A program made the position numbers and the translations under genes. A DNA stretch of 16,827 nucleotides from Patescibacteria group bacterium (GTDB lineage Bacteria > Patescibacteria > ABY1 > JAGPKW01): contig JAIPGT010000009.1 in NCBI GenBank assembly GCA_021735565.1, positions 1-16,827 on the forward strand. The letters are read 5' to 3'. Shown here piece after piece: positions 1-6,627 of this stretch; positions within the stretch are counted from its first letter, which is position 1; every line of letters begins with the position of its first letter. The notes under the pieces are model-generated. The model had not been told where the DNA came from. It ran no database searches and was given only the letters and a program-made list of their open reading frames with translations.

Positions 1-1
1 A

Positions 2-661
2 AAAGTTTTAGATATTCCTAAAATTGGAAGTTTTAATATTCATGGAAGCATACTTCCAAAATATAGAGGTGCTTCACCGATTCAGGAGGCATTGAAAAAT
101 GGAGATTTAGAAACTGGTATATCTATTATAAAAATGGATAAAAAAATGGATCATGGTGATGTGCTAGAAATAGGACGAAAAAATTGTCCTGTTCCTACTA
201 AAATAAAAATTGATAAGTATGATAATCAATTAACTTTAAGAAAAAAACTTGCCAGTAGAGCTGGTTTAGATATTGTAGATTTCTTAGAAAAAATTAAAAA
301 TAATAAAAACATTATTTTTTCTCCTCAAAATCATAAAGAGGCGACTTATTGTAATATAATAAAAAGAGAAGATGGTTTTTGTGATTTTTCTTTAGAAAAT
401 TCTCAAGATATTATAAATAAATACAGGGCTTATTATGGCTGGCCTGGTATATTTACTATTTTTGATGAAAAAAGAATAAAAATAAATGAAATTGATTTAG
501 ATTCTTATATTTTTGATGATAATTATAAAAATATAGGTGAAAATTTTTATAAAAAAAATAAAGATTTATATATAAAATGTTCTGATTCAGAAATGATTAA
601 GGTTTTAAAAATTCAGAAAGAAGGAAAAAAAGAAGTTTCTGGTAGGGAATTTCAATTGTAA
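2..661 (+). CDS. fmt: Methionyl-tRNA formyltransferase, 5'-truncated by window edge
   Basis: Formylates the amino group of Met-tRNAfMet with 10-formyl-THF, giving the initiator fMet-tRNA in the cytoplasm. The reading frame is open from base 2, so the N-terminus (about 90-100 residues of a roughly 315-residue family) lies outside the window; a TTG at 92 is internal, not the start. The formyltransferase signature is intact: NIHGSILPKYRGASPIQ at visible residues 12-28 gives the Asn and His corresponding to N106 and H108 of E. coli, and MDHGD gives the catalytic Asp (D144 equivalent, visible residue 50). The C-terminal tRNA-binding domain follows, with YRAYYGWPGIFT matching the family's RAFxPWPGA-type motif. 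The gene stops with TAA and is followed by the separate rpmA promoter, so it is the last gene of its own transcript. Confidence 0.95.
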   Translation, partial: KVLDIPKIGSFNIHGSILPKYRGASPIQEALKNGDLETGISIIKMDKKMDHGDVLEIGRKNCPVPTKIKIDKYDNQLTLRKKLASRAGLDIVDFLEKIKNNKNIIFSPQNHKEATYCNIIKREDGFCDFSLENSQDIINKYRAYYGWPGIFTIFDEKRIKINEIDLDSYIFDDNYKNIGENFYKKNKDLYIKCSDSEMIKVLKIQKEGKKEVSGREFQL

Positions 662-677
662 TATATAATATTAAATA

Positions 678-706
678 TTGACATAAAACGATGATTATTA
701 TATAAT
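678..706 (+). promoter_or_regulatory. Consensus sigma70-type promoter for rpmA
   Basis: A perfect -35 (TTGACA, 678-683) and a perfect -10 (TATAAT, 701-706) are separated by exactly 17 bases. The predicted transcription start is near 713, giving a leader of about 47 bases before the rpmA ATG. This is the only promoter in the window with full consensus in both boxes, fitting strong ribosomal-protein expression; unlike the others it has no TGn extension. Confidence 0.85.
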
Positions 707-712
707 TTTCAC

Positions 713-736
713 TAAGGTTTAAGTCCTTATTTTTTT
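713..736 (+). promoter_or_regulatory. Leader hairpin with T-run before rpmA
   Basis: TAAGG (713-717) pairs with CCTTA (725-729) around a 7-base loop and is followed by seven T residues (730-736). It begins at the predicted transcript 5' end. It may be a weak attenuator, a 5'-end stabilising stem, or chance; only five base pairs support it. Confidence 0.35.
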
Positions 737-759
737 GATTAATTTTTAATTTTTAAAAG

Positions 760-1062
760 ATGGCTCATAAAAAAGCAGGTGGTAGTACAGCCCTTGGAAG
801 AGATTCTATTGCAAAAAGACTTGGTGTTAAGCTTTTTGATGGTCAGAAAGTAAAATCAGGCAATATTATTGTAAGACAAAGAGGAACCAAATTTCATCCT
901 GGCGAAGGTGTTGATATTGGCAAAGATGATACTCTATTCGCTACTTCTGATGGTTTTTTAAAATTTTTTACAAAAAGAAAGAAAAAATATAATGGAAAAA
1001 TATCTAGAAACAGATATATTTCTGTTCTTCCAGAAAAAAGTTTAAAAAATAAGAGTAAATAA
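760..1062 (+). CDS. rpmA: 50S ribosomal protein L27
   Basis: Component of the large ribosomal subunit, whose N-terminal arm reaches the peptidyl-transferase centre. The protein begins [10 protein letters not shown], the mature bacterial L27 N-terminus, so it lacks the short Firmicutes-type extension that Prp protease removes. The core RDSxAKRLGVK and [15 protein letters not shown] motifs and DDTLFA are all present. At 100 residues it is slightly longer than the E. coli protein (85), the extra length being a lysine-rich tail. It is not preceded by rplU (L21), its usual neighbour, but by fmt and its own strong promoter; it is closed by its own terminator and therefore looks monocistronic. No Shine-Dalgarno sequence precedes the ATG (upstream bases are TTTTTAAAAG). 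Confidence 0.97.
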   Translation: MAHKKAGGSTALGRDSIAKRLGVKLFDGQKVKSGNIIVRQRGTKFHPGEGVDIGKDDTLFATSDGFLKFFTKRKKKYNGKISRNRYISVLPEKSLKNKSK

Positions 1063-1077
1063 GCTCTTATTTTTTTA
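1048..1077 (+). terminator. Intrinsic terminator after rpmA
   Basis: AATAAGAG (1048-1055) is a perfect 8-bp reverse complement of CTCTTATT (1064-1071), with an 8-base loop and a T-run reaching 1076. The left arm lies inside the rpmA coding sequence and the TAA stop (1060-1062) falls in the loop, an economical overlap. Confidence 0.8.
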
Positions 1078-1084
1078 GATTTTA

Positions 1085-1093
1085 TGTTAGAAT
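1085..1093 (+). promoter_or_regulatory. Extended -10 promoter element for the secreted protein gene
   Basis: TGTTAGAAT (TGn plus TAGAAT) matches the extended -10 seen before other transcription units here. No -35 is visible 17 bases upstream, where the rpmA terminator lies. The predicted start site is near 1100, about 20 bases before the ATG at 1120. Confidence 0.55.
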
Positions 1094-1119
1094 AAGATTA
1101 TTAAATGTTAAATTTTTTT

Positions 1120-2481
1120 ATGAAGATTTTTAAATACTTTATTTTTGTTTTTATTTTTTTATTATTTCCTTCAATTTCTAGAGCCTCTGTTTTACCAAAT
1201 TTTGATGAAAATTATATAATATCTGATTTTGATCTTACAAATTCAAATTCAATGAATGAGCAAGATATTCAATTTTTTCTTGATAGATTGGGATCTTTGG
1301 GTGAAAAAAAATTTATTGATTTAGATGGAAGTTTAAAAAAAGCTTCTGAAATAATATATAATTATTCTAAAGAATTTAATATAAGCCCTCAATATATTTT
1401 AGTAACATTACAAAAAGAACAAAGTTTAATAGAAACTTCTGAAATAAAACAAGGTCAGCTTGATTGGGCTATGGGTTATGCAGTTTGTGATAGTTGTTCA
1501 AAAGATGATCCGCATATTCAAAAATACAAAGGTTTTGTAAAACAGGTATATTATGCTGCAAGAAGAAATAGATATTATATAGATAATCCTTCTGAATTTG
1601 CTATGAGAGTCGGAAAACCTCATTTAATTGATGGTGTTTATGTTATTCCAAAAAATCAAGCTACTGTAAATCTTTATATTTATACACCTCATCTACATGG
1701 AAATAGAAATTTTCATTATATTTGGAATTCTTATTTTACAAAATTTTATCCAGATGGAACTATTTTACAAGCCTTTGGAGAAGATGGTGTTTGGCTTATT
1801 CAGGATTCTAAAAGAAGACCTTTTTTAACTGCTACTTCTTTTTATTCCAGACACACAAAAGATGTTATTATAAATGTTTCTAAGTTTGATCTTGAAAAAT
1901 ATGATATAGGTGTTCCAATTAAATATCCTAATTATTCTCTTTTAAAAAATGAAGAAGGAACAATTTATCTTTTAGATGATGACACTATAAGACAAATATC
2001 TTCTTGGGATGTTTTTATGAAAATAGGATTTAGTCCTTATGAAATAATAGATGTTTTAAATACTGAACTTTCAGATTATAAAAAAGGAAATTTTGTAAAT
2101 GAATCTAGTATTTATCCTACTGGTGCTGTTTTGCGTGATATGTCTAACGATAAAATTTATTATGTACAAGATGGAATGAAGCATGAAATTTTAACAATGG
2201 AAATTTATAATTATTCCAAAACTAATTATCCTATATTTGAAAAAGAATCTTCTGAACTTGATGTATATAAAAATGGTGTAAAACTTAAACTTCCTGATGG
2301 ATTTTTAGTAAAAACCGATTTAAATAGTAGAATATATGTTATTTCAAATGGAGAAAAAAGAGAAATAAAGAGTCAGGAAATATTTGAAACTTTGGGTTAT
2401 AAATGGGAAAACATAAAAATAATTTCTGAAGAAACTTTATCTGCTCATCCTTTAGGATTTCCTATTGAAAATATATATTAA
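1120..2481 (+). CDS. Secreted lysozyme/transglycosylase-like protein with four C-terminal repeats
   Basis: An exported 453-residue protein, probably acting on peptidoglycan or displayed at the surface. The ATG at 1120 is preferred over an in-frame ATG at 1105 because it follows a T-tract like most starts here and directly opens a typical signal peptide (MKIFKYF, hydrophobic core, then SRAS near residue 23). The N-terminal domain (about 60-215) resembles goose-lysozyme/transglycosylase-like domains of actinobacterial and CPR secreted proteins: ILVTLQKEQSLIET contains the candidate catalytic Glu (about residue 100), followed by WAMGYAVCDSC, GFVKQVYYAA and NLYIYTPHLHGN. Residues about 212-450 form four diverged repeats of about 60 residues. 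The activity is inferred from family resemblance; a non-catalytic cell-wall-binding role is possible. The gene lies 9 bases before the Memo-like gene. Confidence 0.7.
   Translation: MKIFKYFIFVFIFLLFPSISRASVLPNFDENYIISDFDLTNSNSMNEQDIQFFLDRLGSLGEKKFIDLDGSLKKASEIIYNYSKEFNISPQYILVTLQKEQSLIETSEIKQGQLDWAMGYAVCDSCSKDDPHIQKYKGFVKQVYYAARRNRYYIDNPSEFAMRVGKPHLIDGVYVIPKNQATVNLYIYTPHLHGNRNFHYIWNSYFTKFYPDGTILQAFGEDGVWLIQDSKRRPFLTATSFYSRHTKDVIINVSKFDLEKYDIGVPIKYPNYSLLKNEEGTIYLLDDDTIRQISSWDVFMKIGFSPYEIIDVLNTELSDYKKGNFVNESSIYPTGAVLRDMSNDKIYYVQDGMKHEILTMEIYNYSKTNYPIFEKESSELDVYKNGVKLKLPDGFLVKTDLNSRIYVISNGEKREIKSQEIFETLGYKWENIKIISEETLSAHPLGFPIENIY
1753..2478 (+). repeat. Four tandem ~60-residue protein repeats (coding)
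   Basis: Each unit follows the same order: a beta hairpin (G-T-I/V-L then V/I-Y/W-L/V-I-x-D/N-G), a basic pair (RRPF, IRQI, KHEI, KREI), an aromatic-containing helix (SFYS, DVFMKIGF, EIYNY, EIFETLGY), then II-x-V/I-S and a Y/H-x-x-G turn. Units begin at about DGTILQAF, NYSLLKNE, PTGAVLRD and PDGFLVKT. The units are well diverged at DNA level, so they are old. Repeats of this form are common in CPR and actinobacterial surface proteins. Confidence 0.65.
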
Positions 2482-2490
2482 TAATTTTCT

Positions 2491-3231
2491 ATGATTACTG
2501 CGGGTTTTATATCTCCTATACCATCTTTATTACTTCCTGGAATTTCTGATTCTGAAATTAGAAAGAATCTTTTAGATACAGCTATTATTTTAGAAAGTTT
2601 TTCTGATATTATTTATGAATCAAAAATAGATGTTCTTATTTGTTTTTGTGTTGCTCCTGTTTCTAAAATTACTTGTAATTTAAATCAAGAATATTATTCT
2701 ACTTTTGAAGATTTTGGCGAATTCCAAACTAAATTTTCAGCATTATCTGATATTGTTTTGTCTGAAAAAATAAGATCTGAAATAGATGCTGATTCTATAA
2801 CAGAAGATTTTTTAGATTATAGGATATCAATACCTTTAAATTTTTTAATATCTAAATCTAAACAAACTAAAATTATCCCTATTTATATCCCGAAAAATTT
2901 TAAATTGAAAGAACTTTTTATTTTAGGTAAAAAAATAAGAAATTTATTATTAAATTATGAAAAAAATATAGGAATTTGTTGTTTTGGTGATATATCTTTT
3001 TCCGTATCTTCTGAAAAACAAGAAAAAGATAAAGAAATTATAAATTTAATCGAGAATAAATCTATTTATAAAATTCTTAATTTAAAGAAAAGGGAAATAA
3101 AAAATAATAATTTAATTCCGCCTTTTTGTATTTTTTCTGGCATTTTTGATAAAATAAATTATAAAATAGATAAATCTTCTTATGAAAGTTATTTAGGCAT
3201 GGGTTATTTTGCTTGCAATTATAAAATATAA
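2491..3231 (+). CDS. Memo/LigB-like (class III extradiol dioxygenase fold) protein without metal ligands
   Basis: A 246-residue cytoplasmic protein resembling the LigB/Memo family (AmmeMemoRadiSam system protein B and extradiol dioxygenase subunit B). Family landmarks occur in order: a beta strand with ISPIPSLLLPG (family PHPPxxxP), FGEFQTKF (GDFGxFG), LDYRISIPLNFL (LDHGxxVPLxxL), FGDISF (SGDLSH) and a C-terminal SSYESYLGMGYFACNY (SYEGPFGVGYLVA). Every histidine of these motifs is replaced, and the whole protein contains no histidine, so a non-haem iron site of the family type is not possible. The reading frame is intact, suggesting a retained non-catalytic role. It sits 4 bases before the PriA N-terminal gene and is probably co-transcribed and co-translated with it. 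Family call moderately sure; function unknown. Confidence 0.65.
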   Translation: MITAGFISPIPSLLLPGISDSEIRKNLLDTAIILESFSDIIYESKIDVLICFCVAPVSKITCNLNQEYYSTFEDFGEFQTKFSALSDIVLSEKIRSEIDADSITEDFLDYRISIPLNFLISKSKQTKIIPIYIPKNFKLKELFILGKKIRNLLLNYEKNIGICCFGDISFSVSSEKQEKDKEIINLIENKSIYKILNLKKREIKNNNLIPPFCIFSGIFDKINYKIDKSSYESYLGMGYFACNYKI

Positions 3232-3235
3232 TTTT

Positions 3236-3568
3236 ATGTATGTTAAAGTTGTTCCTTATATAAATTTTCCTCAGGATATAAAAACTCAAGAATATACATA
3301 TAAAATACCTGATTCTATTTCTTCTTATATAAAAATTGGAACTATTGTTTTTATATCTTTTAGAAATAGAAAAGTAGAAGGATATATTAGTTATATTTTT
3401 AAAAAAACTCCAAAAATAGATAAAAAAATAAAGGATATTATTAGTATATATGATAAATATTGTATTACTGATTTTCAAATTAAGATTATTGATTTTATGT
3501 CTAAAAATTTTTTTATTAATAAATCTAAAGCTTTCAAGACTGTTATTCCTAAACTTCCAAGAAGATGA
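3236..3568 (+). CDS. priA: PriA-like N-terminal (3'-DNA-binding) domain, separate gene
   Basis: A 110-residue protein matching the N-terminal DNA-binding region of the replication-restart protein PriA: YVKVVPYINF, then YTYKIPD, IKIGTIVFISFRNRKVEGYISYI (family FDYxVP and GxxVxVPFGxRxxxGxV), a linker and the start of the winged-helix-like region ending FKTVIPKLPRR. The ATG at 3236, 4 bases after the previous stop and after AATTTT, is preferred to an upstream in-frame TTG at 3209 that would overlap the Memo-like gene. The gene ends in TGA inside ATGA, the ATG of which (3565) starts the PriA helicase-like gene in another frame. Together the two parts (110 + 529 residues) approach the length of a single bacterial PriA. 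This piece presumably binds DNA 3' ends or forks. Confidence 0.75.
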   Translation: MYVKVVPYINFPQDIKTQEYTYKIPDSISSYIKIGTIVFISFRNRKVEGYISYIFKKTPKIDKKIKDIISIYDKYCITDFQIKIIDFMSKNFFINKSKAFKTVIPKLPRR

Positions 3569-5154
3569 TAACAAATAAACAAAAAGAAAAATTGAGTTCT
3601 GTTTTTTCTATTTTTGAAAAAAGCTTAAATAAAGAATTTTTACTTAAATATTCGTTTTTTTTTGAACAAGTACTTTTTATAACAAAAATTATTAAAGAAG
3701 GCTCAAATAATTCTCAAAATTTAATAATTTGTTCACAATTTTCAGTATGTGAAAAAATTTTAAAAATTTTAAAAAAATATTTTTCTTATAATAATATCTT
3801 ATTTTTAGATAAAAAAAATAATAATGCGTCTTTAATTAGTATTTGGAACGAAGTCAAAAAAGGAAAATATAAAATTATTATTGGCACAAAAACTTCTATA
3901 TTTACACCTTTTTTAAATTTAGAAAATATTTTTATTATAGATGAAGAACATCAGAATCATAAACAATATGATATGAATCCTAGATATAATGTTTCTGATA
4001 TTGCTAAATTTCTTATTACTATTTATAAAAATTGTAAATTAATTTATACATCCTCAAATCCTTCTGTTGAAATATATTATAGAAAATTAATATTATTAGA
4101 TATTAGTGATTTTAGTAATAATATTGAAACAAAAATTACTAAAATAGATGATAATCTAGAATTTTTTGCAAAAAATTATTCAATTTTACCTTCTTTTCTT
4201 ATTAATAAAATTGAAGATCTTATAAAAAATGATATTTCAAAAATTATTATTATAAATAATAATAAAGGTTTTTCTAATTCTGCTATTTGTAAGAAATGTG
4301 GTTTTATAAAAAAATGTAAAAAATGTAATATTCCTTATAAATATAATAAAAAAGAAAATGAACTTTTTTGTCCTATTTGTGGTGATAATATTGTTTTTGA
4401 TTCAATTTGTGAAAAATGTGGATCTTTTGATTTTAAATTTATAGGAATTGGTAATGAAAAAATAAAAAATGAAATTTTACAATTACATAAAGATTTATTA
4501 TTAAAATTAGTTGAAAAAAATGAGAAAATTGATATAAAAAAAATATTAAATATTAATATTATATCTTCATCTGATATTAATTTATCTATTTCTTTATTAA
4601 ATAACTCTGATGTTATTATAGGTACTGAATTTTTTGTAAAAAATTATATTAATTATATTAAAGATATTAATTCTATTATACTTTTTTCTGTAGATAATTA
4701 TATAAAAATACCTGATTTTAGGGGGAATCAAGAACTTTTTAATTATATAAATTTTTTTAAAAATTTTTCTATAGAAAATAATATAAAAGACCTTGCAGTA
4801 AAAACTAGATATCCTGATAACGAAATTATAGATTTTGCTATTAATTCAGAATATGAATCTTTTTATAAACATGAAATAAAGATAAGAAAAGACTTTAATT
4901 ATCCTCCTTTTTCCAGATTTATAAAGCTTATTTTAAAAGAAAAAACTATAATTGATTTAAAAAATACTTATAAAACAATTTTAGAAATTATTAATAATTC
5001 AGAACTTATGATAATTGGTGAGTTTGATATAGAAAATAAAACTAATTATCAAAAAAATATAATTATTTCGGTTAAAAAAATTGATTATGAGATTTTTTCT
5101 GAGATTTCTAGGTATTGTTTTATTGATATAGATACTTTATTTCTTCTTAAATAG
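3565..5154 (+). CDS. priA: PriA-like primosomal protein, helicase/Zn part with lost ATPase motifs
   Basis: A 529-residue protein aligning with the helicase, zinc-binding and C-terminal domains of PriA, which reloads the replicative helicase at stalled forks. Retained: VxxGKYKIIIGTKTSIFTP (family GxxxxVVGTRSALFAP), a DEEH box at 126-129, PRYNVSDIA, all eight zinc cysteines (242, 245, 251, 254, 269, 272, 282, 285), a GIGNEKI segment, PDFR (383-386) and a C-terminal domain with RKDFNYPPFSRFIKL. Lost: the Walker A GxTGSGKT is replaced by KYSFFFEQVLF (about 28-40), SATPS by SSNPS, TQMxxKGHDF by TEFFVKNYIN (354 onward) and the GRAGR motif after PDFR is absent. It therefore cannot be a normal ATP-driven helicase, yet the ORF is open and zinc ligands are intact, so a structural loading or fork-recognition role is inferred. 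It starts at an ATGA overlap with the N-terminal domain gene. Confidence 0.75.
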   Translation: MITNKQKEKLSSVFSIFEKSLNKEFLLKYSFFFEQVLFITKIIKEGSNNSQNLIICSQFSVCEKILKILKKYFSYNNILFLDKKNNNASLISIWNEVKKGKYKIIIGTKTSIFTPFLNLENIFIIDEEHQNHKQYDMNPRYNVSDIAKFLITIYKNCKLIYTSSNPSVEIYYRKLILLDISDFSNNIETKITKIDDNLEFFAKNYSILPSFLINKIEDLIKNDISKIIIINNNKGFSNSAICKKCGFIKKCKKCNIPYKYNKKENELFCPICGDNIVFDSICEKCGSFDFKFIGIGNEKIKNEILQLHKDLLLKLVEKNEKIDIKKILNINIISSSDINLSISLLNNSDVIIGTEFFVKNYINYIKDINSIILFSVDNYIKIPDFRGNQELFNYINFFKNFSIENNIKDLAVKTRYPDNEIIDFAINSEYESFYKHEIKIRKDFNYPPFSRFIKLILKEKTIIDLKNTYKTILEIINNSELMIIGEFDIENKTNYQKNIIISVKKIDYEIFSEISRYCFIDIDTLFLLK

Positions 5155-5171
5155 ATTTATTTTTTTATTCT

Positions 5172-5185
5172 TATAATGTTATAAT
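5172..5185 (+). promoter_or_regulatory. Extended -10 promoter predicted to give a leaderless mRNA
   Basis: TGTTATAAT occupies 5177-5185, preceded by a second overlapping TATAAT at 5172-5177. No good -35 is visible (TTATTT at 5157). With the usual 6-base gap from the -10, transcription would begin at about 5192, the A of the ATG of the next gene, so this operon mRNA may be leaderless. Confidence 0.65.
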
Positions 5186-5191
5186 AGAGAT

Positions 5192-5569
5192 ATGATAAAA
5201 TTTTCTGATTTAGATAAAATAAAAAGTAATTATATATGGCATAATAAATTTGTATTTTATAGCTTTTTTATTTTACTTTTGATAAATATATTATATTTAT
5301 TTTTTAACTTCTGGGTATATTTAGGAGTAGAAGAATTTGTTCCACTTTCTTATAATATATATTTTGGTGTCACCTCTTTTGGGAGTGCCAGTAAATTAAT
5401 ATATTATTCGTATTATTCTTTAATTATTTTTGTTTTTAATTTTATTTTGGCTTATATTATTTATAAAAAAAATAGAACATTAGCTTATATAATGATTTTT
5501 ACTTCTTATTTTTTTACTATTTTTTGTATATTTTTTTCAATTTTAATTAACTTATTTATAAGATCATGA
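5192..5569 (+). CDS. Small integral membrane protein, first gene of the mraY operon
   Basis: I do not recognise a characterised family. The 125-residue protein has a short charged cytoplasmic-like N-terminus (MIKFSDLDKIKSNY), three predicted membrane helices (about 21-44, 69-91 and 97-122) and, between the first and second, a conserved-looking segment VPLSYNIYFGVTSFG (about 50-64); from memory, similar PLxYNxYFG segments occur in small membrane proteins of other CPR genomes. It contains no enzyme motif that I can see. Its TGA overlaps the ATG of mraY (ATGA), indicating translational coupling, and its own start coincides with a predicted transcription start. The context suggests a role in envelope assembly, but that is association only. 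Confidence 0.7.
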   Translation: MIKFSDLDKIKSNYIWHNKFVFYSFFILLLINILYLFFNFWVYLGVEEFVPLSYNIYFGVTSFGSASKLIYYSYYSLIIFVFNFILAYIIYKKNRTLAYIMIFTSYFFTIFCIFFSILINLFIRS

Positions 5570-6612
5570 GTTTGCTTCATATTGTTAAAGTTTTTTCACT
5601 TTCTACTCTTGCTTTTGTTATGGGGATTTTTTTAATTCCTTTTTTATTGAAATTTCTAGAGAAAATAAAAGCTTTAAAAACTATTAGATCTGATGGAAGT
5701 ACTCCTAATTTTTCTAAAATACATAAAGTAAAATCTGGAACTTTAACTATGGGGGGATTACTTTTTATTATGATTGAGCTTCTTATTATATTTGGAATTA
5801 GAATTTTAAATTTACTTTTTGATGTTGATGCTCTTTTAGTTTTAGATTTTCTTTCAAGAACTGAAACTTATTTACCTTTAAGTGCTTTAATATTTGGTGG
5901 TTTTGTGGCGCTTATAGATGATTATATGAATTGTAGAAAGATAGGTCCTAAATCAGGAGGTATGGAAATGAAATTAAAATTATTTATATATACTATTATT
6001 AGTGCTGTTTCTGCTTTCTGGTTTTATTTTAAGTTGGAGTTTAGTTCAATCCATATTCCTTTTTTTGGAGAATTTGAAATGGGGCTTTTATATATACCAT
6101 TTTTTATGTTTGTTATAATAGCTACTTTATTTTCTGTTAATGAAACTGATGGTTTAGATGGCCTTGCTGGTGGTGCTGTTTTTCCTATTCTTTCTGTTTA
6201 TTCTCTAATAGCTTTTATGCAAGGTAAGGTTGATCTTGCTACTTTTGGTATGGTTATGGTTGGAGCTTTACTTGCTTTTTTATGGGTTAATATTCCTCCT
6301 GCTAAAGTTTTTATGGGAGATGTAGGAGCAGTTTCTTTGGGTATTGTTATAGGTATTATGGCTATGCTTACTAATTATTCTTTATTGCTTCCTATTATTG
6401 CTTTTCCTATAGTTATGGAATCTTTATCTGTTTTGATACAGCTTTTTTATAAAAAAGTTTTAAAAAGGAAAAAATTTGAATCCACGCCTATTCATCACCA
6501 TTTTCAGGCAAAAGGAATGAAAGAACATACTATTGTTATGAAATTTTGGCTTATTTCCTTTATTTCAGCTATTTTTGGCTTTGTTATTTTTATTTTAGAT
6601 AGAGTTTATTAA
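5566..6612 (+). CDS. mraY: Phospho-N-acetylmuramoyl-pentapeptide-transferase (MraY)
   Basis: Transfers phospho-MurNAc-pentapeptide from UDP to undecaprenyl phosphate, making lipid I at the inner face of the membrane. The 348-residue polytopic protein carries the family motifs: KSGTLTMGG (family KxGTPTMGG, Pro to Leu), LIDDYMN with the Asp pair at 118-119, NETDGLDGLAGG (192-203), the magnesium-binding GDVGA Asp (252, equivalent to E. coli D267) and HHHFQAKGMKE (310-320) near the C-terminus. All key catalytic residues are present. It starts within an ATGA overlap with the preceding membrane protein and is followed after 15 bases by the HIT gene, within a run that also contains ftsW and lgt. Confidence 0.95.
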   Translation: MSLLHIVKVFSLSTLAFVMGIFLIPFLLKFLEKIKALKTIRSDGSTPNFSKIHKVKSGTLTMGGLLFIMIELLIIFGIRILNLLFDVDALLVLDFLSRTETYLPLSALIFGGFVALIDDYMNCRKIGPKSGGMEMKLKLFIYTIISAVSAFWFYFKLEFSSIHIPFFGEFEMGLLYIPFFMFVIIATLFSVNETDGLDGLAGGAVFPILSVYSLIAFMQGKVDLATFGMVMVGALLAFLWVNIPPAKVFMGDVGAVSLGIVIGIMAMLTNYSLLLPIIAFPIVMESLSVLIQLFYKKVLKRKKFESTPIHHHFQAKGMKEHTIVMKFWLISFISAIFGFVIFILDRVY

Positions 6613-6627
6613 TAAATATAATTTTTT

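Noticed and set aside
1105..1119. Alternative start at 1105 for the secreted protein
   Set aside because: Adds MLNFF before an otherwise standard signal peptide and lacks the T-tract preceding the 1120 ATG.
3077..3574. Minus-strand open frame of 165 codons opposite the Memo-like/PriA N-terminal genes
   Set aside because: Low-complexity Asn/Ile/Tyr/Phe composition, no recognisable motif, and fully antisense to better-supported genes.
3560..3575. TGA read as glycine (code 25) or as a sense codon
   Set aside because: TGA ends three genes here at sensible family lengths, two of them in ATGA overlaps, and no conserved gene is interrupted by TGA.
3540..3600. Simple pseudogene or sequencing frameshift in priA
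   Set aside because: Both parts are stop-free, the junction is a classic ATGA overlap, and zinc cysteines remain; kept as a residual possibility to be checked on reads.
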